Positions 9,555 through 20,262 of a DNA stretch of 36,408 bases are shown piece by piece. Source of the DNA: Silene noctiflora (lineage: Eukaryota > Streptophyta > Magnoliopsida > Caryophyllales > Caryophyllaceae); the NCBI GenBank assembly GCA_009801015.1, contig VHZZ01002711.1, forward strand, positions 9,457-45,864. The letters run 5' to 3'. Within the stretch, counting starts at the first letter, position 1; the number at the start of each line of letters is the position of its first letter. Position numbers and translations under genes: made by a program. The notes under the pieces are model-generated. The model was not told where the DNA came from. It made no database searches and saw nothing but the letters and a program-made list of their open reading frames with translations.

Positions 9555-12500
9555 ACTCTAGGGAATGGTGATTCTTGTTTTTTTTGTTTGTAATGAATAG
9601 ACTTCTTTGATGTATTATTTTTACTTATAATATTTTATGTTTCCGTTAAAGTGGTCTTTTATGATATATGACGAGTTAGAGGAAATGCCTGATGTGTAAG
9701 GTTTCATGCAAGGGTTGCTATAATTTAGGTGGGAAAGGCTTGTACTTGGGTATGATTGTGAAAATAATGTGGTTATGATAGGTCTATTGTGGCAAAATGG
9801 ATTGAGAGAATGACTGTGACAAAAATGATAGCTGGAAGTTGTGTCTTGAGGGTCATGAGTGTGAAACGTGTACTTTATTAAGATTAATGTCAGTTGAGCC
9901 TATTTTATAAGGATTTGAACCGTGTGAGTAGCAGTATGATGTTGTGACAGAGAAAAATCTATGTACGGAATGAGAATGCTATTGATGTAATTTTTGAATG
10001 ATTTGTTAGTGATTAAATCGAGTTTGATTTAGTAGTCTTGAAAGCATTGTGAATAAGGAAATATTGAGTAGAAATAAGTTGTATATGAGTGTATGTTGAT
10101 CATTAAGAGCATGAAAAATGAGAAATATGAAAATGTAATGGTTTGCTATTGACTTTTGAGGAAGAAATATTTTATGCCAGTAGTGATATTTTGTGGTCAA
10201 GGAAGTATTATTTTGTGAACTAAACGTGTTGGTGCGTTTAATGGATTAAAATGAAAAGTTGGAGTTTAACTTTGTATAATCTATGTTTGGGAATTGGGAG
10301 TACAAGGAAGTGACTTTAGATTGTGTAAAGTGTCTTGAGTTGAGTACGTGGATGGTACGAGGTAACGTTAGGAATTGTGAGTGAGGTACAATCGAGGTTG
10401 AATAAGTATTGATTGTGTGAAATTATAGTTAATAATTTAATTGAGGCTTGTATACCATGGGAGATTGATTATTGTGGGTACGATTTGGGAGTATGATTAA
10501 CGAGTTTTATGATATATTGTGATTGTAGAAATAAAAGATTATAAAGGGAGATATGAATGATGGCAATTTGGAATATGCAGGGATTAATGAGGACAAATAG
10601 ATACGTCTATGTTAGAGAAGGATATGTCATAGAAATTCGGGACCCTAAATTGAAAGAGGGTTGTGCCTAGTGAGTTTAGCTTGATTTATGCCCGTATGTG
10701 GATTTTTATATGGTCGTTAGGAATAGAACTCGGAATAAGAAGAGGTGGTTATAGGTATGTAAAAGCATGGAATGTTAACGGTGTAAGGTAACTTACCGGT
10801 GAGGGATGATGTTATACTTAATACGCCACGAATTAATGGGATTAAAGTTCTCTAGAATAGAAAGATTGACGTGAGTTGAATAAATAATAGTTGAGAGGTA
10901 TGAATATAATCTGCCTCATAGAGTTTGTCATGGGAATGGTAGCAGAGGATAAGATAAGGAAACTGTGATATTTATAGGTTATTATAAGAGTGTAGTGATA
11001 TGAGTGATGGTGGTGTGGTGGGGTAATGTCGTTGAATACAAAGTCAATTGTTCTAGGGGAGGTTAGTTAAGTGGAGCTTGGGATTGATATTCGTGGTTAC
11101 AATGGAACATAGGATGTTGAAATAGAAACCGCTTGATAGAGATTTGGAATCCATTGGTCACCGTCGAGATCGATAGTGGTAGGTCGTTTGATTATTGGAA
11201 TGTGATGGCGTTAGGCTTTTGGTGGGGTAATAACTTGTATTAGAGAATGTGACAAATAAGGCATATGAGTCAAATCTTGTTGTGGGTATTTTGACTACTT
11301 GTGTTATATAGAATAACCGGCTAATTTCAGTATTTATTTATGACGTGTGAAGGAGGTTGTGTGAGATTCCGGCCCTATGAGTGGTAGTATGTATGTTATT
11401 CGTAAAGTAGTCTTCTAATTATTCTGTGTAATATCAATGTTATGCATTCTGATATGGTACGGCGATATTAAGAAGGTGTAACAAATGATTCTCAAATGTT
11501 TATTTGAGTTGCGATGTTATTATTCCTTGTCAAGGATTTTGTACTAGGACTGTAGTTATGAGACTGTATAGGGTGAGGGTTGAGATGGATACCATTGTGG
11601 CTATTGTGTCCCGGGTTGCGATCCGGGTATGATACTCCATGTTGCGGTGCGGTTGTTGATGGCAGTGTTGAGAGGTCACTATCGGTTGTGGTGAAGGAGA
11701 CGGGACGGTTGTAAAATGTATTTTAAAATAGTGAGTTTATTCTTTTATTAGCATATGGATTGGGTGTTGTGTTTTCAAAACGGTTGTTTTTCCTTTAATT
11801 TTCTGCTTGTGGGTGAGAGAGTAGAGTATATTATGGTTTGGAAATTTTAACTACGGTTGTTTTATTGACATATTATCATAAATAATTTGTTAACGAGGCC
11901 TAGTTATAGTAGTACTTCCGGAAATAGATTTGGATGGATCATGTATGGACTTAGTAGTGGCAGGTAGTGAGCGAAGTATAGCTGCGAATGGTTCATGATT
12001 TTTTGTTGGCGTAGTACGAATGGTGTGTGGAGGAACGATTACTATGTTAATGTATGGACGAGTTTGGTAGCAATAAAAGAACCTTTGAGGATCTCATTAG
12101 TGTGTAAGAATTTTGGGGTCATGTGTTGAAGAGTTGGGATAGGTATGGGAATCCCGGAGGAGTTTGTGGTGCGATAGTGTTGAAGAGTTGATTTAGTGGA
12201 GTACGTTGGGATTTTGTTGTAAATCTTAGGTAGTGGGAGGAATTATTAGAAGTATGGAAATAGTTGGAGAGAGGTACTTGATATGAGAGTAGTTACCAGC
12301 AAAACATATAAATGTTTACTAATCTGGTTAACCATGAACTTCAGTTGATGTTAAGACAATAACCGGTTATCGGTGAGTAGGGATGGTGAAAATGAAGAGA
12401 TATAGTAAGGATCTAGTAATAGTTGAGACATTTTGTGATACTTCGTTGATCTAGTCGTACTAATGTGGTATTGTTTACTTTGCGGTCCTCGCAGTATTAT

Positions 12501-12626
12501 CTATGTAACATGAATGAGTGAATGGAGTTTTATTGTGGGGAGAAGGCGCATGGTATTGTGTTAGTATTGGCTAGTTGGAGGGGTGATGGTTATAAGTGTT
12601 AGCAAACACCGAGGGTGAAGTGAAGT

Positions 12627-12659
12627 GAAGTTCATTTTAAATGGGGTAGAATGTAACAT
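12627..12659 (+). other. Fossil polypurine tract and LTR-start motif inside element A
   Basis: GAAGTTCATTTTAAATGGGG followed by TAGAATGTAACAT repeats the layout of the real PPT/LTR junction 340 bp downstream (GAAGTTCGTTTAAGGGGGGA, then the LTR). TGTAACA at 12652-12658 looks like an LTR start, but no LTR follows. Element C has the same feature at the matching place. Confidence 0.65.
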
Positions 12660-12974
12660 TTCATTTGGTGTCCTTGCTTGGTGAATGGTACTAGTAGTAG
12701 AGTGTTAGTGAGAAGGTGGTGTAAGGGATGTGGAATGCATAATGGTGGTAATATGTTGAACATTAAGATGGTTGCAGTACTCTGGCGTTGGTGTGAATTA
12801 TTGGACTAGTAGTGTTGGTATTTGACGGTCTTATGGGGCTTCGTAGTGTGCTAAGGTTGTTGCGGTATTGTGAATTATGTGTATTGTTGGTCTTGTCTGT
12901 TGAGTTGGTGCTGTGGGTATATTAGAGAGGTTGTGTTGTGCGGGATGAGTGTGAACTTCAGGAACGAAGTTCGT

Positions 12975-12989
12975 TTAAGGGGGGAAGAC
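12975..12989 (+). promoter_or_regulatory. Element A polypurine tract
   Basis: A purine run TTAAGGGGGGAAGAC directly precedes the 3' LTR, preceded by an imperfect inverted repeat GAACTTCAGGAACGAAGTTC. Element C carries the same arrangement on the other strand (GAACTTCGGGACGAAGTTC). Confidence 0.85.
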
Positions 12990-13017
12990 TTTAGCACCCC
13001 AAATTTCTAAGTGGTGC

Positions 13018-13194
13018 ACTCGGCCGAGTAAGGAAGAGTACTTGACCGAGTATGGTGGACCGAATACGTTCTGGGTTTAACCCAGGTTGTGACTAGGTGG
13101 CACTCGGCTGAGTAGCTGGTGTACTTGACTGAGTGCATCGAACTCGACTGAGTGCAGTGAACTCGACCGAGTGCTCTCGAGTACTCGACCGAGT
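13018..13194 (+). repeat. ACTCGACCGAGT array 2 (7 copies) in U3 of element A
   Basis: Copies start at 13018, 13040, 13102, 13123, 13142, 13161 and 13183. Variants include ACTCGGCCGAGT, ACTTGACCGAGT, ACTCGGCTGAGT and ACTCGACTGAGT. Spacing is 19-22 bp with one 62-bp gap. The array starts 28 bp into the LTR and ends 54 bp before the TATA box. Confidence 0.95.
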
Positions 13195-13248
13195 ACTTCG
13201 GTTCAGACCCAGAATCGTGAAATCCGGTTTCTTGTTTTGAGATGGGAC

Positions 13249-13256
13249 TATATAAG
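13249..13256 (+). promoter_or_regulatory. TATA box of element A 3' LTR
   Basis: TATATAAG in the context GGGACTATATAAGGCC, a good plant TATA box. Transcription would be expected to start about 30 bp downstream. Confidence 0.8.
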
Positions 13257-14443
13257 GCCGTGAACAGTAAATCATCCCTATATATGAACCCTAAACTCTC
13301 TCAAGACTCTCTCTAAAACTTTCTTAAACCGTAATTAAGGAGACTAAGTTAGGATTTGGGAATTTCGCATCAAGACAAATCCTTTTTTGTCAATTTTTCT
13401 TTGTAAGTTACTATTTATGTTTTTAATTCAATTGATTGTTGTTGTAAGCCAAGAATTTAGGGGAAATTGAGGGAATTGTTAATTGTAATGTTATAGTTGG
13501 GGATTTAGGTAATTGGGTGACTAAATTGTAAAATCTATCAATTAGAAAGTTGCAAAACCTTATTGTGATAGAAATTACTTGATTAATTATAGCAAATAAA
13601 TTCTTAGAGGAGGATTCTATCTAGTGCTTGCTTGTGGTGTTTGGAGGATTGGTTCGAGGTAGGGTTTCCCTACTCGGTTCTTGATAGTATGAATTCTTGC
13701 ATAAGTGATTATTGTTGTCATTTTTGTGATATTTGTTAAAGCTAGCCTCATATTGATAATATTGGTATTTGAGACACGGCAATAGTGATAGTGTTTTTTC
13801 ATGGTATATATATTTGTGATGAGCACTGATACATGGAGATGTTGCATATTGGTGAATTGTGTAAATAGATGAATTGACATATTTGACATATTTGGCATAT
13901 TGTATCATGAATCGTGTTGAGTATTGTGTTACATGTGTATGTTGGTGGAGTTGTGGTGGTGTGGAGTTGGTGTTGTGAGTGAGGTGGTGCGGGAGGCTGT
14001 CCTCATGCTCGGATTGCTCCTTCGAGTTTCCCAGTTCAAGGAGGACGTGCACTTTAATGGTATGAGGTAATTACGATTCGTTCTGTGATGCGAATTTGGT
14101 AGGGGACCAGGTCGCGAACCGGGCTCGGTATACCGTGCTGCGATGCAGATACCTTTAGGGCTGCGGTCCAGCTGATGAGTCATAATTATATATATACATT
14201 TATACCTCCCGTTAATTGCTTTTGATACGGTTTTGTGCTATATTATGTTAATTATATGCCGTTTATGTTGGAAATGTCGACACTTCCGCCTTTTGGTGTT
14301 TTAATGTAGATTGGATGCATTTGTGAAGCAATTGGCTAATATGGAGCACCGCGGAGTCGGCAAGACGGAACACGAAATAAATAGCATGAGAATCGAGAAG
14401 GAAACACCGAGAAAGGACACGAAGAAAAATGAAGGCTATGATT

Positions 14444-14522
14444 ACTCGATCGAGCGTTGCTTTACTTGACCAAGTCGTGATGACTTGGACACTCGATCAA
14501 GTGCTCCAATACTCGACCAGGT
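14444..14522 (+). repeat. ACTCGACCGAGT array 3 (4 copies) in U3 of solo LTR B
   Basis: ACTCGATCGAGC (14444), ACTTGACCAAGT (14464), ACTCGATCAAGT (14491) and ACTCGACCAGGT (14511). Spacing is 20, 27 and 20 bp. The last copy ends 53 bp before the TATA box at 14576. The rest of LTR B shows no evident similarity to the LTR of element A. Confidence 0.88.
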
Positions 14523-14575
14523 GTTTATTTATTTCCTACTTTCCGCGAAACTTCTTAAGGTCAGTTTATGTTTAG

Positions 14576-14583
14576 TATAAATA
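14576..14583 (+). promoter_or_regulatory. TATA box of solo LTR B
   Basis: TATAAATA followed by GG, at the expected place in the LTR downstream of the palindromic array. Confidence 0.8.
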
Positions 14584-14719
14584 GGAAGTTCGTGCCCTAT
14601 TTTTAGGTTACACTTTTATTACTCCGAAAAACTCCTAGAAAACTCTTTGATTAATTTTGTTACTATTATTAATTCGGGTCTACGCACTTGTTCATTAATC
14701 CTTTGAATTCGGTAATTAT

Positions 14720-16536
14720 TGTAACACCCCCATTTAAGGAGAAGCCTTATCAAAACATTTCCGATTAAATAAGAGTGTCACCATCTTAGCTTCCCGAGGA
14801 AAATGAGTATCAAATAAACTTCCAAGTATTTTATTAAGTAAAGATAAAACTCGTCTAGCGATTACAACTCAGGTCATAAAAATATTCCGACCCAAACTTT
14901 AAAATAAAACTATTCGACTAGACCAACTAGGTGAGACCAACTAGAGAAAACAGCTCGTCGCCCCTCCCGGCATCCATGCACAGCCATAACACATATAGCT
15001 CAACCATATAAACCTTCTTTATTATCTGCTTCCCATTCAAGCGGAAATCATTGAATGGATCGACATAGACCACCTTGGAAATAGGTGACAATTAACAAAC
15101 ACAACATGATCAACTTATGCTAAATATAGTAAGCATGTGAATAAATAACTTAACAAATACATGAGTTACGACAGAAATGGAAATAGCCAACAAATGAACG
15201 GTCGCAGCCTTCCGTGCTCACACACACGGACAACATCTCAACACACGCCATTTCACCTCACAATTAAGTCATGGCACCGCAGCGCCATCTGCTGGACCAC
15301 GCCGCTTCGACTTTTACGTGCCAGGCTGACTAATTCATCAGGTCCACAACCGCATCTGTGCCTGGCTCATTCACATACGTCTTAAGACCGCAACCGCAGC
15401 TGGGCCTGACCATACATTACTGTCTCACATTCATGTCATCTCGCAGGCAACCAACATAGTCATACATGGCAATAATAATACTCACGGAAGCTCACAAATA
15501 AATAATAGTTCAGCGCGAAGATACAATTCACAAAATCCATCTTGACTTGCAATTCTCATAGAATATTTAACTTTCTTAGCTACAAAATAAATAACATAAG
15601 TGAGTAGGATGGAGTCCTACCTCAGCTAAAGACCGCTGCAGCAAAACGCTCAAAAGCTCCTAAAGTACTCCTCTACGAACTCGGTGCCTATTAATATAAT
15701 ATATTATGTAAATATCACTATTAAAATAATTTACGCGACACTACTGCACAAGGTGACCCAACCCGTGACCCTAGGTATTGCCTAGGCCACGACATCAGAA
15801 GCCAGGCCATGCCCGAGCACGAGGATTCTCGGCCCAAGCGCAGCTGGACCACGGCTCCCCCATACGCACGCTACCTGATCCCAAACGCAGCAATACACGG
15901 TCTGACTCGGCAATACATGACATTTCACCCATTCCCGAGTCACCCATTGTCCAAAACCGTCATACAATTATAAAAATACGATGTAAACATCAATTTAACA
16001 AAAATCCCCAAATTAGTATAAATATTCAAATTAGGGTTTGAGGCAAACTTTATAAAATTGCATAAAAATTGTATCAAAACGACTTAGAGATGATTAAGAT
16101 TAAACTTACAATCACAGGAATGAAAAATGATTGAGAAAACGAGTCGTAAAAGCGTGCCCTAGCCCTTGTTGTTCGTCCATCCGTCGCACTCCCTTCTCCT
16201 CTTTTTTTTGTTTTTGTTTTTTTTTGTTTTGTGTTAAAAATGAGTAAAAAGGGTTTGGTTAAGTGAGAAGTTTAGTTTATATATCCCGGCTCAACTTAAG
16301 TGATCCTTGAATCAGCTTAAACTTGATCAAGCAAGCCTATTACTTGCCCTATCAATTCGTTTTAGACGAATTGCGTCGGTCTCACACAATCCCGACTCAA
16401 CGTAACGCGTATAATAAATTATATACTTAAATATAATATATGTATAAAATATAATTTATAAAATAAGTGAAGGGCAAATATAATAAAATGTTATTTAAAA
16501 TACTCTATAACTTATAATAAAATACTGAGTATTACA
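14720..16536 (-). repeat. Element C 3' LTR (full length, 1817 bp)
   Basis: It runs from TGTAACACCCCC to GTATTACA on the plus strand. A TATA box on the minus strand lies at 16275-16284 (ATATATAAAC) and a T/G-rich tract at 16201-16232. It contains about 600 bases (15353-15959) that the other LTR lacks. One ACTTGATCAAGC palindrome lies at 16321-16332. Confidence 0.93.
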
Positions 16537-16555
16537 GTCTTCCACCCTTAAATTG
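16537..16555 (-). promoter_or_regulatory. Element C polypurine tract
   Basis: On the minus strand, TTAAGGGTGGAAGAC directly precedes the 3' LTR. Just before it is the perfect inverted repeat GAACTTCG-GGA-CGAAGTTC. Confidence 0.85.
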
Positions 16556-16697
16556 AACTTCGTCCCGAAGTTCGCATCGTTCTTGGAACACAACTAACGC
16601 AAAACAACCACAAGGCATCACTTGACATGTCACTTTTGTCCACAAATAACAGTAAGTGACAGGTACAAGAAACAGTAACTAACATAACTAACACATA

Positions 16698-16742
16698 GTA
16701 TTACATTCCATACCCCTTAAAGAAACTTTGTCCTCGAAGTTG
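16698..16742 (-). other. Fossil polypurine tract and LTR-start motif inside element C
   Basis: On the minus strand the order is CAACTTCGAGGACAAAG, then TTTCTTTAAGGGGTATGGAA and TGTAATAC. This copies the layout of the real PPT/LTR junction about 180 bp further on. TGTAATAC equals the true LTR start of this element. Confidence 0.65.
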
Positions 16743-19671
16743 ACTCAATCAAGTTGTACAAACCATTACACCACATGCATAACATACCTCAACACATGTT
16801 TAACAGTTTCTGAAACAGAAGTCATCGTTCAAAATAACTCCTCGTAACGTTCACAGTCTAACAGGTGCTACATTCACATCATCCGTCTATCCTGAACCCG
16901 AGGCAAGCGGTGAGTGAGTGGAAGATGAACTTATAAATCAATGCTCCATCTCACTGTCAAAATAAGGTTCGAAACAATTCTGGGTTGCTCTGACCCGCGA
17001 CATTAGCTTGGCGCCCAATCTATTTCATGCGAGAAGTCTATTCTCTTCCCAATTTAATACTCATACTGTCAATTATTACGTTGCACGTTCTCTTACTCAC
17101 CCACAAGCCAAGGTCAAGGGATATGACACTTGAATACAATTATTAACATGATACTTGGTTTGCTCACTACACAGTTCATCATTTACCATCTCATTCTATA
17201 TTCAGTCAACACAAGTAACTGTCAACCAGTTGACTCACACGGGTGCACATTTCACAGGTAATAGCACAACAAAATAACTCTCCATGTGTTCCCTACCCCA
17301 CTTTTCACAGTTGATAACTTCACATCCTTAACACGTATACACAAGAGTTCGCATAATTAATTCGTCAGATGATAAAGTTTATATAACAAAAAAGAGTATA
17401 TGGGAATCTAATAGCATACATAACCATACTCACATTGATGCGCATACGCACCACACTATTTTTGTTGGTCAGTCAGTAAATTTCATTATAAGAGCATAAC
17501 GCATTAAACATAGCTACACCTTCACACACACTTCTGAACACACATCATCAACCAAATTGATCACATTCTATCGTCAAAGACAACTAATATGCAAACATGG
17601 GTGTTCGAGCCACCATTTTTCGCTAGGAAACACATCATACACCAACAGGGTGCGATATAACGAACAACAATAACTTCACAATTTATGATAATTTTCACGG
17701 ATTCCATAAATAATAATCATAAATTCACACATCTTCGTAAGCATGTTTCATCCTCCTTACGTTTTAAGGCATACACATCAAATCCTTCCAATTACGACAC
17801 ATACGTTGTTGCCAAATAACTCACTATTAAACTACTCATGTCATCACACAAGCTATCAATTTTCATCACTAGACATGCCATACTAAGTTCATGCAAGTCA
17901 CATAATTCTTCCATTTTAGTATATTTTATATTTGTACAATTATCTCAATTTATATGCTGCACTTAAAACAATCATACATATTATCACAAGAATCACTCTT
18001 CTCATAATTAACATCATGTTCAGTAAACTAACTTCACACATCATTCGATTATCTCCTAGGCTCATACTCTTCGCATTAAACATTATCATACAAGGTCTAT
18101 CACACGACACAGTTTGATCTTTCAAACTTTGTGGCTTCAAACCTTTCACCTTTTTTTTACTTAAATCGGAATATTATCATACAATTACGACACTTCACAT
18201 GCTATCATATAATCATTATTGTCAAACAGCTAGATCAAAAGAATTACTCATATACGTGTCTGAGATGGAACACATTTCTTCTTATAGTCATGTATTGCAC
18301 TCTTCAACAAGATTAAACAGGTTCCCACATCATTAAACAAGCATATTACACTAATACAATGCAAGGGAGAAGAAAAGGTACGAAAATATCCACTCTCAGT
18401 CACCAGGTCAATCAGTTTCACGGGGATACATCCTAAGTAAGGAACAATTATATAAAAGATGTCAGGACTTAGCAAAGCATGTGTTCTTATATATACACAC
18501 ACTAAGCAAATACAAGCCTCTTATGACTAGGATATTGCCATGCCCAATAGCTCATTTTCAGCCAATTTACAGATATTTATAAAATAGGTTGTTCACAGGT
18601 CCTGACAACTATAACTTTTAGTGTCATCACAAACTCCAAACATGCTAGTAGGTTAACACACTTTTCATATCATTTAGACATAGGGTCGAAACATAGGGAT
18701 AAGGTTCCAAAATTATAACGTAAAGCTTTAATTTTCATCAAAACGCATACATATATACTTAATCAATTAAATTCACAAACTCAGTAAATTAAGAATTTGT
18801 CACTCCGTCACATACCTAACACTGTCATTTCTTTATTTTCGTATACAAGCATACGTTTTACGTTATCCATATATTAGCACACATTACATACCATTATGTC
18901 AATATGAGTATCAAAATAAAATCAAATATCACAGCTATCATATATATACATATGTTCAGGTGAAGAGGTGAGTCTATGATTTTCATCACGTATATTCACT
19001 TCTGAAACATAGAGGCAAGATATGTGAATTCTTAATGCAACTTATGCCAACATTTCATGATTATTACACATTTTGCAAATGACACGAGACATGCCGTCAC
19101 TTCGAAAAATTGCAGGTAAATAACCACTTAATTAAGTGATATGCCATTATAATTTCTTGAAAATACAAGGAATCAAGGAGATAAGGAAGTTGGAATCAAG
19201 TCCTAATCGTATTTCATCAAATTACAAGAATTTTCTCAAACTGAAAGGTCCAATTAGAGTAATTTCAGCACTTTGTCACATTCCAAGGTCAACTTGTAAA
19301 AATCACAATTAAATAATTTCACAGCCATTTCGAGTGAGGCTTATCAATTCAGAAACTTTTACGAGTCTACAAATCATGAGAGGTGAAATTAATTGAAAAT
19401 TATGTACCCATATTAAATGGCAAAATTTTCAACTTCGAAGGTCAAAACTAACACTGTGCAGTAACTTTCTGACCACTGTTCACTAAAACATTTATTATTC
19501 TTTAATCGTAACTCTTATCACCATGAAACCAATGGCAAATGAAATCTAACTAATAGCGCTATCATACATAAAAATTTGATGCACTTATTCCATACAGGTA
19601 TAAAATAGCAGCCAATTCAATCAAGAGGCAGAATCTGGAAATAAATCAACTTTCAATTTCGTAAACTATCG

Positions 19672-19673
<2 letters not shown>

Positions 19674-19726
<53 letters not shown>
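19674..19726. repeat. (TA)n microsatellite
   Basis: Two runs of TA/AT dinucleotides interrupted by a single TATTATA phase change, inside the interior of element C. Confidence 0.95.
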
Positions 19727-19727
<1 letters not shown>

Positions 19728-20247
19728 TTTAGGCACTTGTCACAACATAAATAGCACAAATGGTCATATATTTCATTCACAATATGTTCAATTCAGTCAA
19801 GTTCTCATTTGTCACATTTCAGATAAGAACTTATCCTCATGTAACCTCGTCACATCAAACACTTCTCACATTGTCACAATCATGTTTTAGAACACACCAA
19901 TTGTCGCATTACAGTTAATAACCTCCGTAATGCTCATTCTAATCATTTATTCACGGCGATTCATACCACATACCTTGTACCAAATCTTTTAGCACAACCA
20001 GCTTCGTACATACGCAAGACACCAACACTCATACGCAAGATATCCAACATGAAAACATACGTATTCACTCTATCTACCCATCCTTTATCCCTTTTCACGG
20101 TGACCGGTTCAAAACTAGAAGGGCCAGACCAAAGACGTCTCTCCAATATCTTAAGAGGGCACCTTACCACCTTTTACCCAGAGTTCATTTTATTTTAGAC
20201 ACAACCTAGATTCTTTGGGCTCATTTGTTCAGGCCTTAGAATCGTTT

Positions 20248-20259
20248 GCTCTGATACCA
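20248..20259 (-). promoter_or_regulatory. Element C primer-binding site (tRNA-iMet)
   Basis: On the minus strand TGGTATCAGAGC starts a few bases after the 5' LTR end and exactly matches the usual plant initiator-Met primer site. Confidence 0.93.
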
Positions 20260-20262
20260 CTT

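Larger units (their letters stand above)
9083..12989 (+). other. Element A interior, right piece (non-coding, GT-rich)
   Basis: Nearly 4 kb without a recognisable domain in any frame. The plus strand is rich in G and T and contains many short stop-rich frames. It contains one ACTCGACCGAGT array (9366-9554), a fossil PPT/LTR-start motif (12627-12659) and the functional-position polypurine tract. Confidence 0.75.
12990..14172 (+). repeat. Element A 3' LTR, first part
   Basis: It begins TTTAGCACCCC (an LTR start in which TG has become TT) right after the polypurine tract and runs to the CCAGC target duplication of solo LTR B. U3 holds seven ACTCGACCGAGT-type sites and then a TATA box at 13249. 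The piece from 13926 matches the 5' LTR copy. Minus-strand open frames at 13617-14183 are LTR sequence without a recognisable domain. Confidence 0.85.
16537..20262 (-). other. Element C interior (non-coding)
   Basis: Between polypurine tract and PBS there are 3.7 kb with only short, stop-rich frames. I find no zinc knuckle, protease, RT or integrase motif. The part near the PBS is homologous to the leader of element A. Confidence 0.8.

Noticed and set aside
9366..13194. CRISPR-like layout (short palindromic repeats with unlike spacers)
   Set aside because: Repeats are only 12 bp, spacers are under 12 bp in most cases, the context is plant retrotransposons, and there are no cas genes.
13093..13275. 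Minus-strand open frame across the palindromic array
   Set aside because: It is generated by the repeated motif itself (STRSSTREHSVEF-type repeats).
13617..14183. Overlapping minus-strand open frames, with a partial homologue at 5651-5843
   Set aside because: They fall in homologous LTR sequence of element A and have biased composition (many His, Thr, Tyr) from G/T-rich opposite-strand DNA. Nothing suggests coding.
17932..18502. Several 60-84-codon open frames in the interior of element C
   Set aside because: AT-rich chance frames on both strands with no domain similarity.
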